Assembly: GCA_963828625.1 (NCBI GenBank)
Contig: CAWHEX010000011.1
Span: 310,001-374,000, forward strand
DNA from: PALSA-894 sp963828625
GTDB taxonomy: Bacteria > Pseudomonadota > Alphaproteobacteria > Rhizobiales > Xanthobacteraceae
Reading direction: 5' to 3'
DNA length: 64,000 nt
Made by a program: the position numbers and the translations under genes. The number at the start of each line of letters is the position of its first letter. Position 1 is the stretch's first letter. The notes beneath the pieces were generated by a model that did not search any database, had not been told where the DNA came from, and saw only the letters and a list, made by a program, of their open reading frames with translations. Below are positions 35,616-44,724 of the stretch, one piece after another.

Positions 35616-36533
35616 TTGATAGATAAACTTGAATTCCTTCTTGCCTTGGCCCGGGAGCGCCATTTCGGCCGCGCGGCGGAAGCCTGCGGCGTCACCCAGC
35701 CAACGCTTTCAGCCGGGGTGAAGCAGATCGAGGCGCAGATGGGCGTGCTGCTGGTCAATCGCGGCTCGCGCTTCCGCTCGTTCACGCCCGAGGGCGAGAA
35801 GGTGCTCGAGTGGGCGCGCCGCATCGTCGGCGACGAGCGTGCGATGCGCGCGGAGATCAACGAGCTGCGCCACGGGCTGACCGGCCGCCTCGCGATCGCC
35901 GCGATCCCGACCGCGCTCGCGATGACGGCGAGCCTCACGACGCCGTTCCGCCAGCGTCATCCGAACGTGCAGTTCACCATCCTGTCGCGCACCTCGATCG
36001 AGGTGCTGGAGCAACTGGAAAATCTCGAGATCGACGCGGGCGTCACCTATCTCGACAACGAGCCGCTCGGGCGCGTCACCGCCGTGCCGCTTTATCGCGA
36101 GCGCTACCGGCTGCTCACCGCCGCCGATGCGCCGCTCGGCAACCGCGAGAGCGTCACCTGGGCGGAGGTCGCGCGCGTGCCGCTCTGCCTGCTGACGCCG
36201 AACATGCAGAACCGCCGCATCATCGACGGGTTGCTGCGCGGTGCGGGCGGCGCCACGCAGCCGACGCTCGAGTCGAACTCGATGATCGTGCTGTTCGCGC
36301 ATGTGCGCACCGGACGCTGGGCGAGCGTGATGCCGTCGAAGCTCGCCGAGACGCTCGGGCTCACCGACACGATCCGCGCGATCCCGATCGTCGAGCCCGA
36401 GGCCGTGCACACCATCGGGCTCGTGGTGCCGTCGCGCGAGCCGATGACGCCGCTCGCGAATGCCTTGGTCGCCGAGGCGAGGCGGCTTGCGCGCACGCTG
36501 GAGCCGGGCCTGGCCGCCGCGAAGGTGGAATGA
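35616..36533 (+). CDS. LysR family transcriptional regulator divergent from formate dehydrogenase
   Basis: The protein has the LysR helix-turn-helix at the N-terminus (LALARERHFGRAAEACGVTQ then PTLSAGVKQIE) and a periplasmic-binding-like effector domain. I chose the TTG at 35616, giving 305 residues starting at IDKLEFLLALAR, because a GAGG ribosome site lies 8 bases upstream and the family begins there; GTG at 35589 would add nine residues. Divergence from fdh1BA suggests it controls formate dehydrogenase, perhaps with formate as effector. The stop overlaps the next start (ATGA). Confidence 0.88.
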   Translation: MIDKLEFLLALARERHFGRAAEACGVTQPTLSAGVKQIEAQMGVLLVNRGSRFRSFTPEGEKVLEWARRIVGDERAMRAEINELRHGLTGRLAIAAIPTALAMTASLTTPFRQRHPNVQFTILSRTSIEVLEQLENLEIDAGVTYLDNEPLGRVTAVPLYRERYRLLTAADAPLGNRESVTWAEVARVPLCLLTPNMQNRRIIDGLLRGAGGATQPTLESNSMIVLFAHVRTGRWASVMPSKLAETLGLTDTIRAIPIVEPEAVHTIGLVVPSREPMTPLANALVAEARRLARTLEPGLAAAKVE

Positions 36534-36914
36534 TGCTGCTCGTTCCGACGCGGCTTGGTCCGAGCCCAATTCATGGCCTTGGTGTTTTCGCTGTGGCGCC
36601 GATCGCGAAGGGGACGGCGGTTTGGCGCTTCGAGAAGGGCCTCGACATGGAGTTCGCGCCGGACATCGTGGCGACGTTTCCCCGAACACGTCCGCGCGTT
36701 CTTCTCCCGCTACGGCTACGTCGACCGCAACCTGAACCGGCTGATCCTGTGCTTCGACGATGCGCGCTTCGTCAATCACTCGGACGCGCCGAACGTTGCG
36801 ACGGATTATGCGCGCGATCCGCATGGCCTCGACGTCGCGCTGCGCGATATCGCGGCAGGCGAGGAGATCACGATGGATTATGCGGGGTTTGAGGAAGCGG
36901 GGAGGGCGCTGTAG
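36530..36914 (+). CDS. Small SET-domain protein (single-base frameshift)
   Basis: The repaired 127-residue protein is almost only a SET fold: GPSPIHGLGVFAVAPIAKGT, then NLNRLILCFDDARFVNHSDA with the RFVNHS pattern, and AGEEITMDYAGF with the catalytic-type Tyr. SET domains are lysine methyltransferases that use S-adenosylmethionine. An extra C in the run at 36680-36683 splits ATFP from EHVRAFFSRYGYVD. The start overlaps the lysR stop (ATGATG). The target protein is unknown; stand-alone SET proteins of this size are widespread in bacteria. Confidence 0.75.
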
Positions 36915-36974
36915 CCCTCTCCCGCCTCACTCACTGACGCTCGTCAGCACCTCTCCCGCAAGCGGGAGAGGGGA
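36915..36974. repeat. REP-like hairpin cluster after the SET gene
   Basis: Three elements lie in 60 bases: a half copy CCCTCTCCCGC, the hairpin CTGACG-CT-CGTCAG (36934-36947), and the perfect hairpin CTCTCCCGC-AA-GCGGGAGAG (36951-36970). They lie between convergent genes and may serve as a bidirectional terminator. Confidence 0.8.
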
Positions 36975-36980
36975 AAGCAG

Positions 36981-37667
36981 CTACGCCACCTTCACGGTGA
37001 AGTGCTTGAACATCGCGTTCTTCGCCTCGTCGTCCATCTCGGTCTTGAACTTGTGCTTGTCCTTCAGCGCGAGGGCGCGGGCCGCCGCGGGCCGCGCGCT
37101 GATCTCGTCGGCCATGCGCTTGAGGTTGGGGAATTTCGCCCAGCCGTTTTCGCCGAGCACGTTCGGGATGAGCCGCGCCCAGCCCCAGATGTTCATGTCG
37201 ACGATCGTGTAGGTGTCGCCGAGCATGTATTTGTTCTTGCCGAGGCGCTCGTTGATGATCCCGAAGTGGCGCTCCGCCTCGTAGGCATAGCGGTTGATCG
37301 CGTAGGGGAGCTTCTCCGGCGCATAGACGCGGAAGTGCACCGATTGGCCCGCGTATGGGCCGACGCCGGACGCCACGAAGAACAGCCAGGAGAGCAGCTC
37401 GCCGCGGCCCTTGTCGGTCTTCGCGGGCAGGAATTTGCCGGTCTTCTCGGCGAGATAGAGCAGGATCGCGGAGGAATCGAACACGGTCGCGTCGCCGTCG
37501 ACGATCGCCGGCACCTTGGCGTTCGGGTTGATGGCGAGGAAGTCCGGCTTGTGCTGGTCGCCCCTGCGGGTGTCGACCGGGACCGGCTCGTAGGGCAGGC
37601 CGGTTTCCTCGAGCATCAGCGCGACCTTGGTCGGGTTCGGCGCGCCTGAGTAGTAGAACTTGAGCAT
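36981..37667 (-). CDS. Glutathione S-transferase (YfcG/Nu-like)
   Basis: The 228-residue cytosolic protein has the thioredoxin-like N-domain (MLKFYYSGAPNPTKVALMLE, with NPNAKVPAIVDGD and the glutathione-binding FDSSAILLYLAE) and an all-helical C-domain. The Asn-Pro-Thr of the first loop resembles the Nu class, which has disulphide-reductase activity. GSTs of lignin degraders can cleave beta-aryl ethers (LigE/LigF), but nothing specific in this sequence shows that. Monocistronic, flanked by repeats on both sides. Confidence 0.85.
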   Translation of the reverse strand: MLKFYYSGAPNPTKVALMLEETGLPYEPVPVDTRRGDQHKPDFLAINPNAKVPAIVDGDATVFDSSAILLYLAEKTGKFLPAKTDKGRGELLSWLFFVASGVGPYAGQSVHFRVYAPEKLPYAINRYAYEAERHFGIINERLGKNKYMLGDTYTIVDMNIWGWARLIPNVLGENGWAKFPNLKRMADEISARPAAARALALKDKHKFKTEMDDEAKNAMFKHFTVKVA

Positions 37668-37710
37668 TGGTTTCCTCTTGGTGTTGAACTGAACGCTACG
37701 TCATGCTCCG

Positions 37711-37790
37711 CTCATTCCCGCGCAAGCGGGAATCCAGCGCCTGATCCGCAATGCGAATGTTGCTTCTGGGTCCCCGCTTTCGCGGGGATG
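37711..37790. repeat. Composite intergenic repeat with two hairpins
   Basis: ATTCCCGC-GCAA-GCGGGAAT (37714-37733) and TCCCCGC-TTTC-GCGGGGA (37771-37788) flank a 37-base spacer. This is a dispersed repeat type common in Bradyrhizobium-like genomes. It lies between the fhs end and the GST start. Confidence 0.8.
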
Positions 37791-37802
37791 AGCGGGCTGG
37801 AC

Positions 37803-39501
37803 TTAGAACAGACCCACAATCCTACCTTGCTCGTTGACGTCAATCGAGTCCGCCGAGGGCACTTTCGGCAGGCCCGGCATGGTCATGATCTCACCGCAGA
37901 TCGCCACGATGAATTCCGCGCCGGCCGAGAGGCGCACTTCGCGCACCGGGATATTGAAGCCGGTGGGCGCGCCCTTGGCGTCCGGATTGGTCGAGAACGA
38001 ATACTGCGTCTTGGCGATGCAGACGGGCAGCTTCCCAAAGCCCATCTCTTCCCACGTCTTGAGCTGGTCCTTGACCGCCTTGTCGGCGGTCGCGTCGTCG
38101 GCGCGATAGATCTCCTTAGCGATGGTGCGGATCTTCTCGAACAGCGGCATCTCGTCGGGATAGAGCAGCTTGAGGTTCGCCTTGCCTTCGTCGCAGATTT
38201 TCACGACCGCTTTCGCGACGTCCGCCGCGCCGGCGCCGCCTTCCGCCCAGTGGTCGGCCATCAGCGCCTCGACGCCGAGCGCCTTGCACTTTTCCTTGAC
38301 CAGCGCGATCTCGGCATCGGTGTCGGCCGAGAAGCGGTTGATCGAGACGACGGCCGGCAGGCCGAACTTCTTGATGTTCTCGATGTGGCGCTGAAGATTG
38401 CTCATGCCGCCTTCGAGCGCCTTGAGGTCTTCCTTCTTCAGGTCGCCCTTGGCGACGCCGCCATGCATCTTGAGCGCGCGGATCGTCGCGACGATCACGA
38501 CGCAGTTGGGTTTCAGCCCGGCCTTGCGGCACTTGATGTCGAGGAATTTCTCCGCGCCGAGGTCCGCGCCGAAGCCGGCTTCGGTCACCACGTAGTCCGC
38601 GAGCTTCAGCGCGGCGGTCGTCGCCGACACCGAGTTGCAGCCATGCGCGATGTTGGCGAACGGGCCGCCGTGGATGAAGGCCGGCGTGCCTTCGAGCGTC
38701 TGCACGAGGTTGGGCGCGATCGCGTCCTTGAGCAGCGCCGTCATGGCGCCGTGACCCTTCAGCTCGCTGGCGCGTACCGGTTTGCGGTCGCGCGTGTAGC
38801 CCACGATGATGTTGCCGAGGCGGGTCTTCAGGTCCTCAAGGTCCTTGGCGAGGCAGAAGATCGCCATGACTTCCGACGCGACCGTGATGTCGAAGCCGGC
38901 CTCGCGCGGATAGCCGTTCGCGACGCCGCCGAGCGAGCACACGATCTCGCGCAGCGCGCGGTCGTTCATGTCCATCACGCGGCGCCACACGACGCGGCGC
39001 TGAGTCGATGCCGAGCGCGTTGCCCCAGTAGATGTGATTGTCGACCAGCGCGGAAAGCAGGTTGTGCGCCGACGTAATGGCGTGGAAGTCGCCCGTGAAA
39101 TGGAGGTTGATGTCCTCCATCGGGATCACCTGCGCGTAGCCGCCGCCGGCCGCGCCCCCTTTGACGCCGAAGCAGGGACCGAGCGAGGGCTCGCGCAACG
39201 CGCACATCGCCTTCTTGCCGATGTGGTTGAGCGCATCGGTAAGGCCGACGGTCGTGGTGGTCTTGCCTTCGCCCGCCGGGGTCGGCGAAATCGCCGTCAC
39301 CAGAATGAGCTTGCCGTCCTTCTTTCCGCCAAGCGACTTGATGAAGTCCATCGACACCTTGGCCTTGTAGTGGCCGTAGGGTTCGAGGTTTTCCAGCGCG
39401 ATACCAAGCTTGTCCTTGGCGACATCCGCGATGCGCTTCGGCTTGGCGGCCTGGGAGATTTCGATATCGGACTTCGGTGACTGATGCTGCGAGGCGGGCA
39501 T
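37803..39501 (-). CDS. fhs: Formate-tetrahydrofolate ligase Fhs (single-base frameshift)
   Basis: Fhs makes 10-formyl-THF from formate, ATP and THF, or runs backwards to yield ATP and formate. The repaired protein is 565 residues (family about 555-560), starting at MPASQHQSPKSDIEI. The P-loop-like TPAGEGKTTTTVGL and downstream REPSLGPCFGVKGGAAGGG, HFTGDFHAITSAHNLL and GFGADLGAEKF are clear. One extra base near 39000 separates NALGIDS from RRVVWRRVMDMND. It follows a 10-formyl-THF hydrolase-like gene by 77 bases in the oxalate cluster. Confidence 0.9.
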
Positions 39502-39578
39502 GTGTTTTGATCCGTCAGGAGGGAAACGCGCCAAGATGGCCTAGACCAGATGGCGTAGAAAATCGTGCGAGGGAAGCG

Positions 39579-40505
39579 TCAACCGAACTTGGCACCGGCC
39601 GCGATGTTCGCGGCCTTGGCCCATTCGCCCGCGCCCACTTTCGGCCCATCGGCCTGCACGCGCGTGACCTTGAAGCGCCCGTCGGCGCACACCACCGTGA
39701 TGCCGTCGGCTTCGACCGCGACGATCTCGCCGAGCTTGCCGGCGATCCCCTTCGGGCTCGTGGCCGGTATCGGCTTCGCGTCGAACACCTTGATGGTCTT
39801 GTCGCCGAATGTCGTCCATGCGGCGGGCGCCGGGTTGCAGCCGCGGATGAGACGGTCAATCTGCTCCCACGGCTTGCCCCAGTCTATGCGGGCATTGCCG
39901 GGGCCGCAGCGGCCTTCGTAGGTGGCCTTGCTGTCGTCCTGCTTGATGCGCGGCGCCTTGCCGGATTTCACCAGATCGACGCTCTCAAGCATCGCCTCGA
40001 CGCCCATCGGGAACAGGCGGTCGAAATAGACCGTGCCGAGCGTGTCGGTGGCGGAGATCGGGGTTTTCTTCTGGACGAGAACGGCGCCGGTATCGAGCCC
40101 GTTGTCGGGCCAGAAGATCGAGAGGCCGGTTTCCTTCTCGCCCTTGATGATCGGCCAGTTGATCGCGCTCGCGCCGCGATACGCGGGCAGCAGCGAGGGG
40201 TGATACTGGATCGAGCCGTGCGTCGGAATGTTGAGGAAATCCTCCGGCACGAACAGCGTGACGAAGGCCATCACCTGCAGGTCGGGCTTGAGCGCGCGGA
40301 ATTGTTCCCACACCTCGGGCTTCTTGTAGGATTCGGGCTGATAGACCGGCAGGCTTGCCGCCATCGCGGCTTCGAGCAGCGGGTCCGGCTTCGCGCCGGG
40401 CTTTGTCGGCGCCACATAGACCGCGACGACGTTCTCGCCGCGCTTGAGCAGCGCTTCCAGCACCGCTTTGCCGAACGCCTGCTGGCCGTGAACCACGATA
40501 CGCAT
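39579..40505 (-). CDS. Stand-alone 10-formyl-THF hydrolase/formyltransferase-like protein
   Basis: The 308-residue protein has the formyltransferase N-domain and a C-terminal barrel. It reads IQYHPSLLPAYRGASAINWP and IFWPDNGLDTGAVLVQK, which resemble the N-terminal hydrolase domain of 10-formyl-THF dehydrogenase (ALDH1L1) more than Met-tRNA formyltransferase; the catalytic His and Asp are the ones in YHPSLLP and GLDTG. It would release formate from 10-formyl-THF or move the formyl group to an unknown acceptor. It lies between frc and fhs, so a role in exchange between the folate and formate/formyl-CoA pools is likely. Confidence 0.8.
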   Translation of the reverse strand: MRIVVHGQQAFGKAVLEALLKRGENVVAVYVAPTKPGAKPDPLLEAAMAASLPVYQPESYKKPEVWEQFRALKPDLQVMAFVTLFVPEDFLNIPTHGSIQYHPSLLPAYRGASAINWPIIKGEKETGLSIFWPDNGLDTGAVLVQKKTPISATDTLGTVYFDRLFPMGVEAMLESVDLVKSGKAPRIKQDDSKATYEGRCGPGNARIDWGKPWEQIDRLIRGCNPAPAAWTTFGDKTIKVFDAKPIPATSPKGIAGKLGEIVAVEADGITVVCADGRFKVTRVQADGPKVGAGEWAKAANIAAGAKFG

Positions 40506-40560
40506 ATTGCTTCCTCCAATCGCTTCTTCCGCTCAGGCGCGGCGCGCACGAAGGACGCAT

Positions 40561-40579
40561 CCAGACCTTTGGCGTCTGG
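40561..40579. repeat. Short hairpin between frc and the formyltransferase-like gene
   Basis: CCAGAC (40561-40566) and GTCTGG (40574-40579) pair around a 7-base loop within the 118-base gap. No T-run follows on the minus strand, so it is not a standard terminator. Confidence 0.5.
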
Positions 40580-40623
40580 GCACCTCCCGCTTTCGCGCGA
40601 GAGCGATCGGCGGGAAGAGTTTC

Positions 40624-42124
40624 TTACGCCGCTTCCGCGCGCGCGCCCTTTTCGGGCGGCGTGATCGCGCCCGAGGTCTTGATCTCGGCCACTTCGCTCG
40701 CCGAATAGCCGAGAACCTTGCCGAGGATTTCCTCGGTGTGCTCGCCGAGCAGCGGCGAACGCTCCACCTCGCACGGCGAATCCGACAGCTTGATCGGGTT
40801 GCCGACGGTCAGGTACTTGCCGCGCGTCGGGTGATCGACCTCGACCACGGTGCCGGTGTCGCGCAGCGACTTCTCTTCGGCGATCTCCTTCATCGACAGG
40901 ATCGGTCCGACCGGAATATCGACGGCGTTGCACTTATCCATGACCTCGAACTTGGTCATGGTCTTGGTCCATTCCTCGATCGTTCCGAAGATCGACTTGA
41001 GGCGCGGCAGCCGCGCGTTCGGCGTCGCGTAATCCGGATCGGTCTTCCACTCGGGCTTGCCGATCAGGTCGCAGATCTCGCCCCACACCGGCGCCTGCGT
41101 GATGAAATAGATGTAGGCGTCGGGATCGTCCTCCCAGCCCTTGCACTTGAGAATCCAGCCCGGCTGACCGCCGCCGGAGTCGTTGCCGGCGCGCGGCACC
41201 GCCTTGCCGAACGGCACGCCTTCGCCGAACTGGCTGTATTCCTTCAGCGGCCCATGCGCGAGGCGCTGCTGGTCGCGCAACTTGACGCGCGCGAGGTTCA
41301 ACACGCCGTCCTGCATGGCGCACAGCACCTTCTGGCCGCGGCCGGTGCGGATGCGCTGATAGAGCGCCGACACGATGCCGAGCGCGAGATGCAGCCCGGT
41401 GCCGCTAGTCGCCGATCTGCGCGCCGGTGACGAGCGGCGGGCCTTCGCGGAAGCCGGTGGTCGAGGCCGAGCCGCCGGCGCACTGCGCGACGTTCTCGTA
41501 GACCTTGCAGTCCTCGTACGGGCCCGGGCCGAAGCCCTTCACCGACGCGACGATCATGCGCGGGTTGAGCTTGTGGATGTGCTCCCAGGTGAGCCCCATG
41601 CGGTCGAGCGCGCCGGGCGCGAAGTTCTCCACCAGCACGTCGCACTGCTTGATCAGGCGATCGAGGATCTCGCGGCCCTTCGGGTGCTTGGTGTCGATCG
41701 TGATCGAGCGCTTGTTGCCGTTGAGCATCGTGAAGTAGAGCGAGTCCGCGTTGGGCACGTCGCGCAACTGGCCGCGCGTGATGTCGCCGACGCCGGGGCG
41801 CTCCACCTTGATGACGTCCGCGCCCATGTAGGCGAGGAGCTGCGTGCAGGTCGGGCCCGACTGCACGTGCGTGAAGTCGAGGATGCGCACGCCGTCGAGC
41901 GCCTTGCCGGCCTGGCCTTGCGGCTTGTTCGAAGGCTTCGGATGGCCGTTGCCGTTCTTCTTCGCGCCGGTGAGCCGCGACGCGATGGCGGTGACCTTCG
42001 CACCGACTTTCGCCAGCACGCTCTTTTTCTTCGGCGCGGCCTTCTTCGCCGCGACCTTGCGGGCCGGCGCTTTCGCCTTTGATTTCTTCGCGGGCTTGGC
42101 CGCCTTCTTCTTTGCCTTGGCCAT
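40624..42124 (-). CDS. frc: Formyl-CoA:oxalate CoA-transferase Frc with histone H1-like N-terminal extension (single-base frameshift)
   Basis: Frc moves CoA from formyl-CoA to oxalate. The repaired protein is 499 residues, against about 428 for known Frc. The core starts at LDGVRILDFTHVQSGPTCTQ (about residue 76) and includes KVERPGVGDITRGQL and the catalytic Asp of GAQIGD. An extra base at 41407 makes a stop right after that Asp; removing it gives SGTGLHLALG. Residues 1-74 form a basic tail with 17 Lys in the first 43 residues. A GGAGGA ribosome site sits properly before the ATG at 42124, so the extension is probably translated. It is 25 bases after oxc. Confidence 0.9.
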
Positions 42125-42149
42125 TTCGATTCCTCCGGAAAATTTCGCT

Positions 42150-43890
42150 CTATTTCTTCTTCAGCTTGCTCTGCGGATTGAGATTGCCGATGCGGCCGGA
42201 CTCGCTGCCGGCCGCCGGATCGAGCACCGCGTTGATGAGGGTCGGCTTGCCGCTGTCCATTGCCTCGTTGACGGCGCGCTTGAGCTCGTCGGGGCTGGTC
42301 GCGTTCACGCCGACGCCGCCGAAAGCCTCGATCATCTTGTCGTAGCGCGAGCCCTTCACGAACACAGTCGGCGCGGGATCGTCGCTCACCTTGTTGACGT
42401 CGGTGCCGCGATAGATGCCGTCGTTGTTGAAGATGACGATGCAGACCGGCAGGTTGTAGCGGCAGATCGTCTCGACCTCCATGCCGGAGAAGCCGAACGC
42501 GGAGTCGCCCTCGACGCAGAGCACCGGCTTCCCTGTCTCGATCGCAGCGGCGATCGCATAGCCCATGCCGATACCCATGATGCCCCAGGTGCCGACGTCG
42601 ATGCGCTTGCGCGGCTGGTAGATGTCAATGATGCCGCGCGCGAGATCGAGTGTGTTGGCGCCTTCGTTCACCAGAATGGCGTCGGGCCGTTCCTTGACGA
42701 TGGTGCGCAGCACGCCGAGCGCGCCGTGATAGTCCATCGGCACGTTGTTGTTCATCAGGCGCGGCGCCATCTTGGCGACGTTCTCGTCGCGCTTGGTGGT
42801 CACCGTCTTCATCCAGTCCGCCACCTTCAGCGGGAAGGGATCCTCACCTTTCGCGTTGAGCATCGCCGAGACGCACGAGCCAATGTCGCCGACGACCGGC
42901 GCAACGATCTCGACGTTCGAGTCCATTTCCTTCGGCTCGATGTCGATCTGGATGAATTTCTTCGGCTCGGTGCCCCAGGCCTTGCCCTTGCCATGCGAGA
43001 GCAGCCAGTTGAGGCGTGCGCCGATCAGCATCACGACGTCGGACTGTGCCAGCACGGTCGAGCGCGCCGCGCCCGCACACTGCGGATGCGTGTCGGGGAG
43101 GAGACCTTTGGCCATGCTCATCGGCAGGAACGGCGCGCCGCTCTTCTCGACGAAGCGCGCGGATCGCTTCGTCGGCCTGCGCGTAGGCCGCGCCCTTGCC
43201 GAGAATGATCAGCGGCCTCTTCGCCGACTTGAGCACATCGAGCGCGCGCTTGATCGAGTCGGGCGCGGGGATTTGCGCCGGTGCCGCATCGATCACCTTC
43301 ACCAGCGACTTCTTGCCGGCTTCGGCGTCCATCACCTGCCCGAACAGCTTGGCCGGCAGATCGAGATAGACACCGCCCGGACGGCCCGAGACCGCGGCGC
43401 GGATCGCGCGCGCGAGGCCGATGCCGATGTCGGCCGCGTGCAGCACGCGGAACGCCGCCTTGCACAGCGGCTTGGCGATCGCGAGCTGGTCCATCTCCTC
43501 GTAGTCGCCCTGCTGGAGGTCGACGATCTCGCGCTCGGACGAGCCCGAAATCAGGATCATCGGGAAGCAGTTGGTCGTGGCGTGCGCCAATGCGGTGAGG
43601 CCATTGAGAAAGCCGGGCGCCGACACGGTGAGGCAGATGCCGGGCTTCTTGGTGAGGAAGCCCGCGATCGAGGCCGCATAGCCGGCGTTCTGCTCGTGGC
43701 GGAACGAGAGCACGCGGATGCCCGCCGCCTGCGCCATGCGGCCGAAGTCCGTGATCGGAATGCCGGGCACGCCGTAGATCGTGGTGAGCCCGTTCAGCTT
43801 GAGCGCATCGATGATGAGGTTGAAGCCGTCGGTCAGCTCGCGCTCTTCGGCGGCCTCTGCGGGTTTTTCCTTCACGGCGGCTTCGGCCAT
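42150..43890 (-). CDS. oxc: Oxalyl-CoA decarboxylase Oxc (single-base frameshift)
   Basis: Oxc is a thiamine-diphosphate enzyme that converts oxalyl-CoA to formyl-CoA and CO2. The repaired protein is 579 residues (568 in Oxalobacter). Matching stretches include GVPGIPITDFGRM, SFRHEQNAGYAASIAGF with the cofactor-activating Glu, GSSEREIVDLQQGDYEEMDQ, and the ThDP/Mg region EGDSAFGFSGMEVETICRYN. An extra base near 43152 separates EAIRAL from VEKSGAPFLPM. An AGGAGG ribosome site precedes ATG 43890. It is followed by frc, making the classical oxalate pair. Confidence 0.93.
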
Positions 43891-43918
43891 CTTTTAAGTC
43901 CTCCTCAAAACCCCAAAC

Positions 43919-44668
43919 TCAATCCAGATAGTCGGCGTATTTCTTCACGTGGTCGGCAAGGCCGAGCGCGTGATTGCGCACGAGGTCCTCGGCGCGCTCG
44001 GTCTCGCGCGCCTCCAGTGCCTCGATGATGTTGATGTGATCGCGGATCGAGCGGTCGACGCGATCCTGCTCGCCGATGGTCTTGCGGCGGATCATGCGCA
44101 TGTGGGTGAACAGGTTCGCCGCGAGATCGATCAGCACGCCGTTCTTGCTCAGGCGGATGATCGTCTGATGAAACTCGATGTTCACCTCGGAATACTCGTC
44201 GAGATGCGCGCGCGCTTCGCCGTTCTCGAAGGTCGCGAACATGCGGCGCAGCGAGGCGATCTCGTCCGTGGTGGCGTTCTGCGTGATCAGCCGCGCCGCC
44301 ATGCTTTCGAGCGCCGCCCAGGCGGTGATCATCTCGATCACTTCCTGCTTCGACTTGCGCACCACATAGATGCCGCGCCGCGGCACCGAGCGCACGAAAC
44401 CCTCGCGCTCGAGCTGCGCCATCGCTTCGCGCACCGGCGTGCGCGAAATGCCGAGGTCGCTCGCTAGCTGGCGCTCATCGAGCCGCACTTCACCCGGCTG
44501 CTCATAGACGTTGAGCGTGACGATCGTGTCCTTCAGCGCCGTGTAGGCGCGGTCCGCGAAGGTCGAGGTATCTTCGAGCGGCGCGAGCACGATGCGCGCC
44601 GCGGTTGCCCTTGGGGCAGGTGCGTCGCTCACGATGCCCTCCGTTCCACCAGAGATTCTGGTATACAT
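43919..44668 (-). CDS. GntR family (FCD) transcriptional regulator of the oxalate genes
   Basis: The 249-residue protein has a GntR winged helix (RLDERQLASDLGISRTPVRE then AMAQLEREGFV, about residues 62-92) and an all-helical FCD ligand domain with the metal-site His in EFHQTIIRLS and RDHINIIEAL. It lies between tctA and oxc, 28 bases before oxc. It probably senses oxalate, another dicarboxylate or a CoA ester and controls the cluster. A dyad covers its start codon, suggesting autoregulation. A downstream GTG at 44632 is an alternative start. Confidence 0.88.
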   Translation of the reverse strand: MYTRISGGTEGIVSDAPAPRATAARIVLAPLEDTSTFADRAYTALKDTIVTLNVYEQPGEVRLDERQLASDLGISRTPVREAMAQLEREGFVRSVPRRGIYVVRKSKQEVIEMITAWAALESMAARLITQNATTDEIASLRRMFATFENGEARAHLDEYSEVNIEFHQTIIRLSKNGVLIDLAANLFTHMRMIRRKTIGEQDRVDRSIRDHINIIEALEARETERAEDLVRNHALGLADHVKKYADYLD

Positions 44669-44681
44669 AATTCCATACTAG
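44658..44681. promoter_or_regulatory. Dyad over the gntR start, candidate operator
   Basis: CTGGTAT-N10-ATACTAG is an inverted repeat with one mismatch, with GTATAC nested in its left half. It spans the ATG of the GntR gene and its upstream side. FCD-type GntR proteins often bind TGGTATAC-like half-sites. Its position would allow the regulator to block its own expression and that of oxc and frc. Confidence 0.5.
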
Positions 44682-44724
44682 CGCACCTTTGAAACACAGA
44701 TCAATCTGAGCCGTGTCGTTTTCC

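Noticed and set aside
36981..37667. Beta-etherase (LigE/LigF) for lignin dimers
   Set aside because: The lignin context is tempting, but the active-site loop is of the YfcG/Nu type and nothing specific to beta-etherases is visible.
41405..41410. Programmed frameshift or stop readthrough in frc
   Set aside because: There is no slippery run or downstream structure, and unrelated genes across the window show the same +1 pattern, which fits sequence error better.
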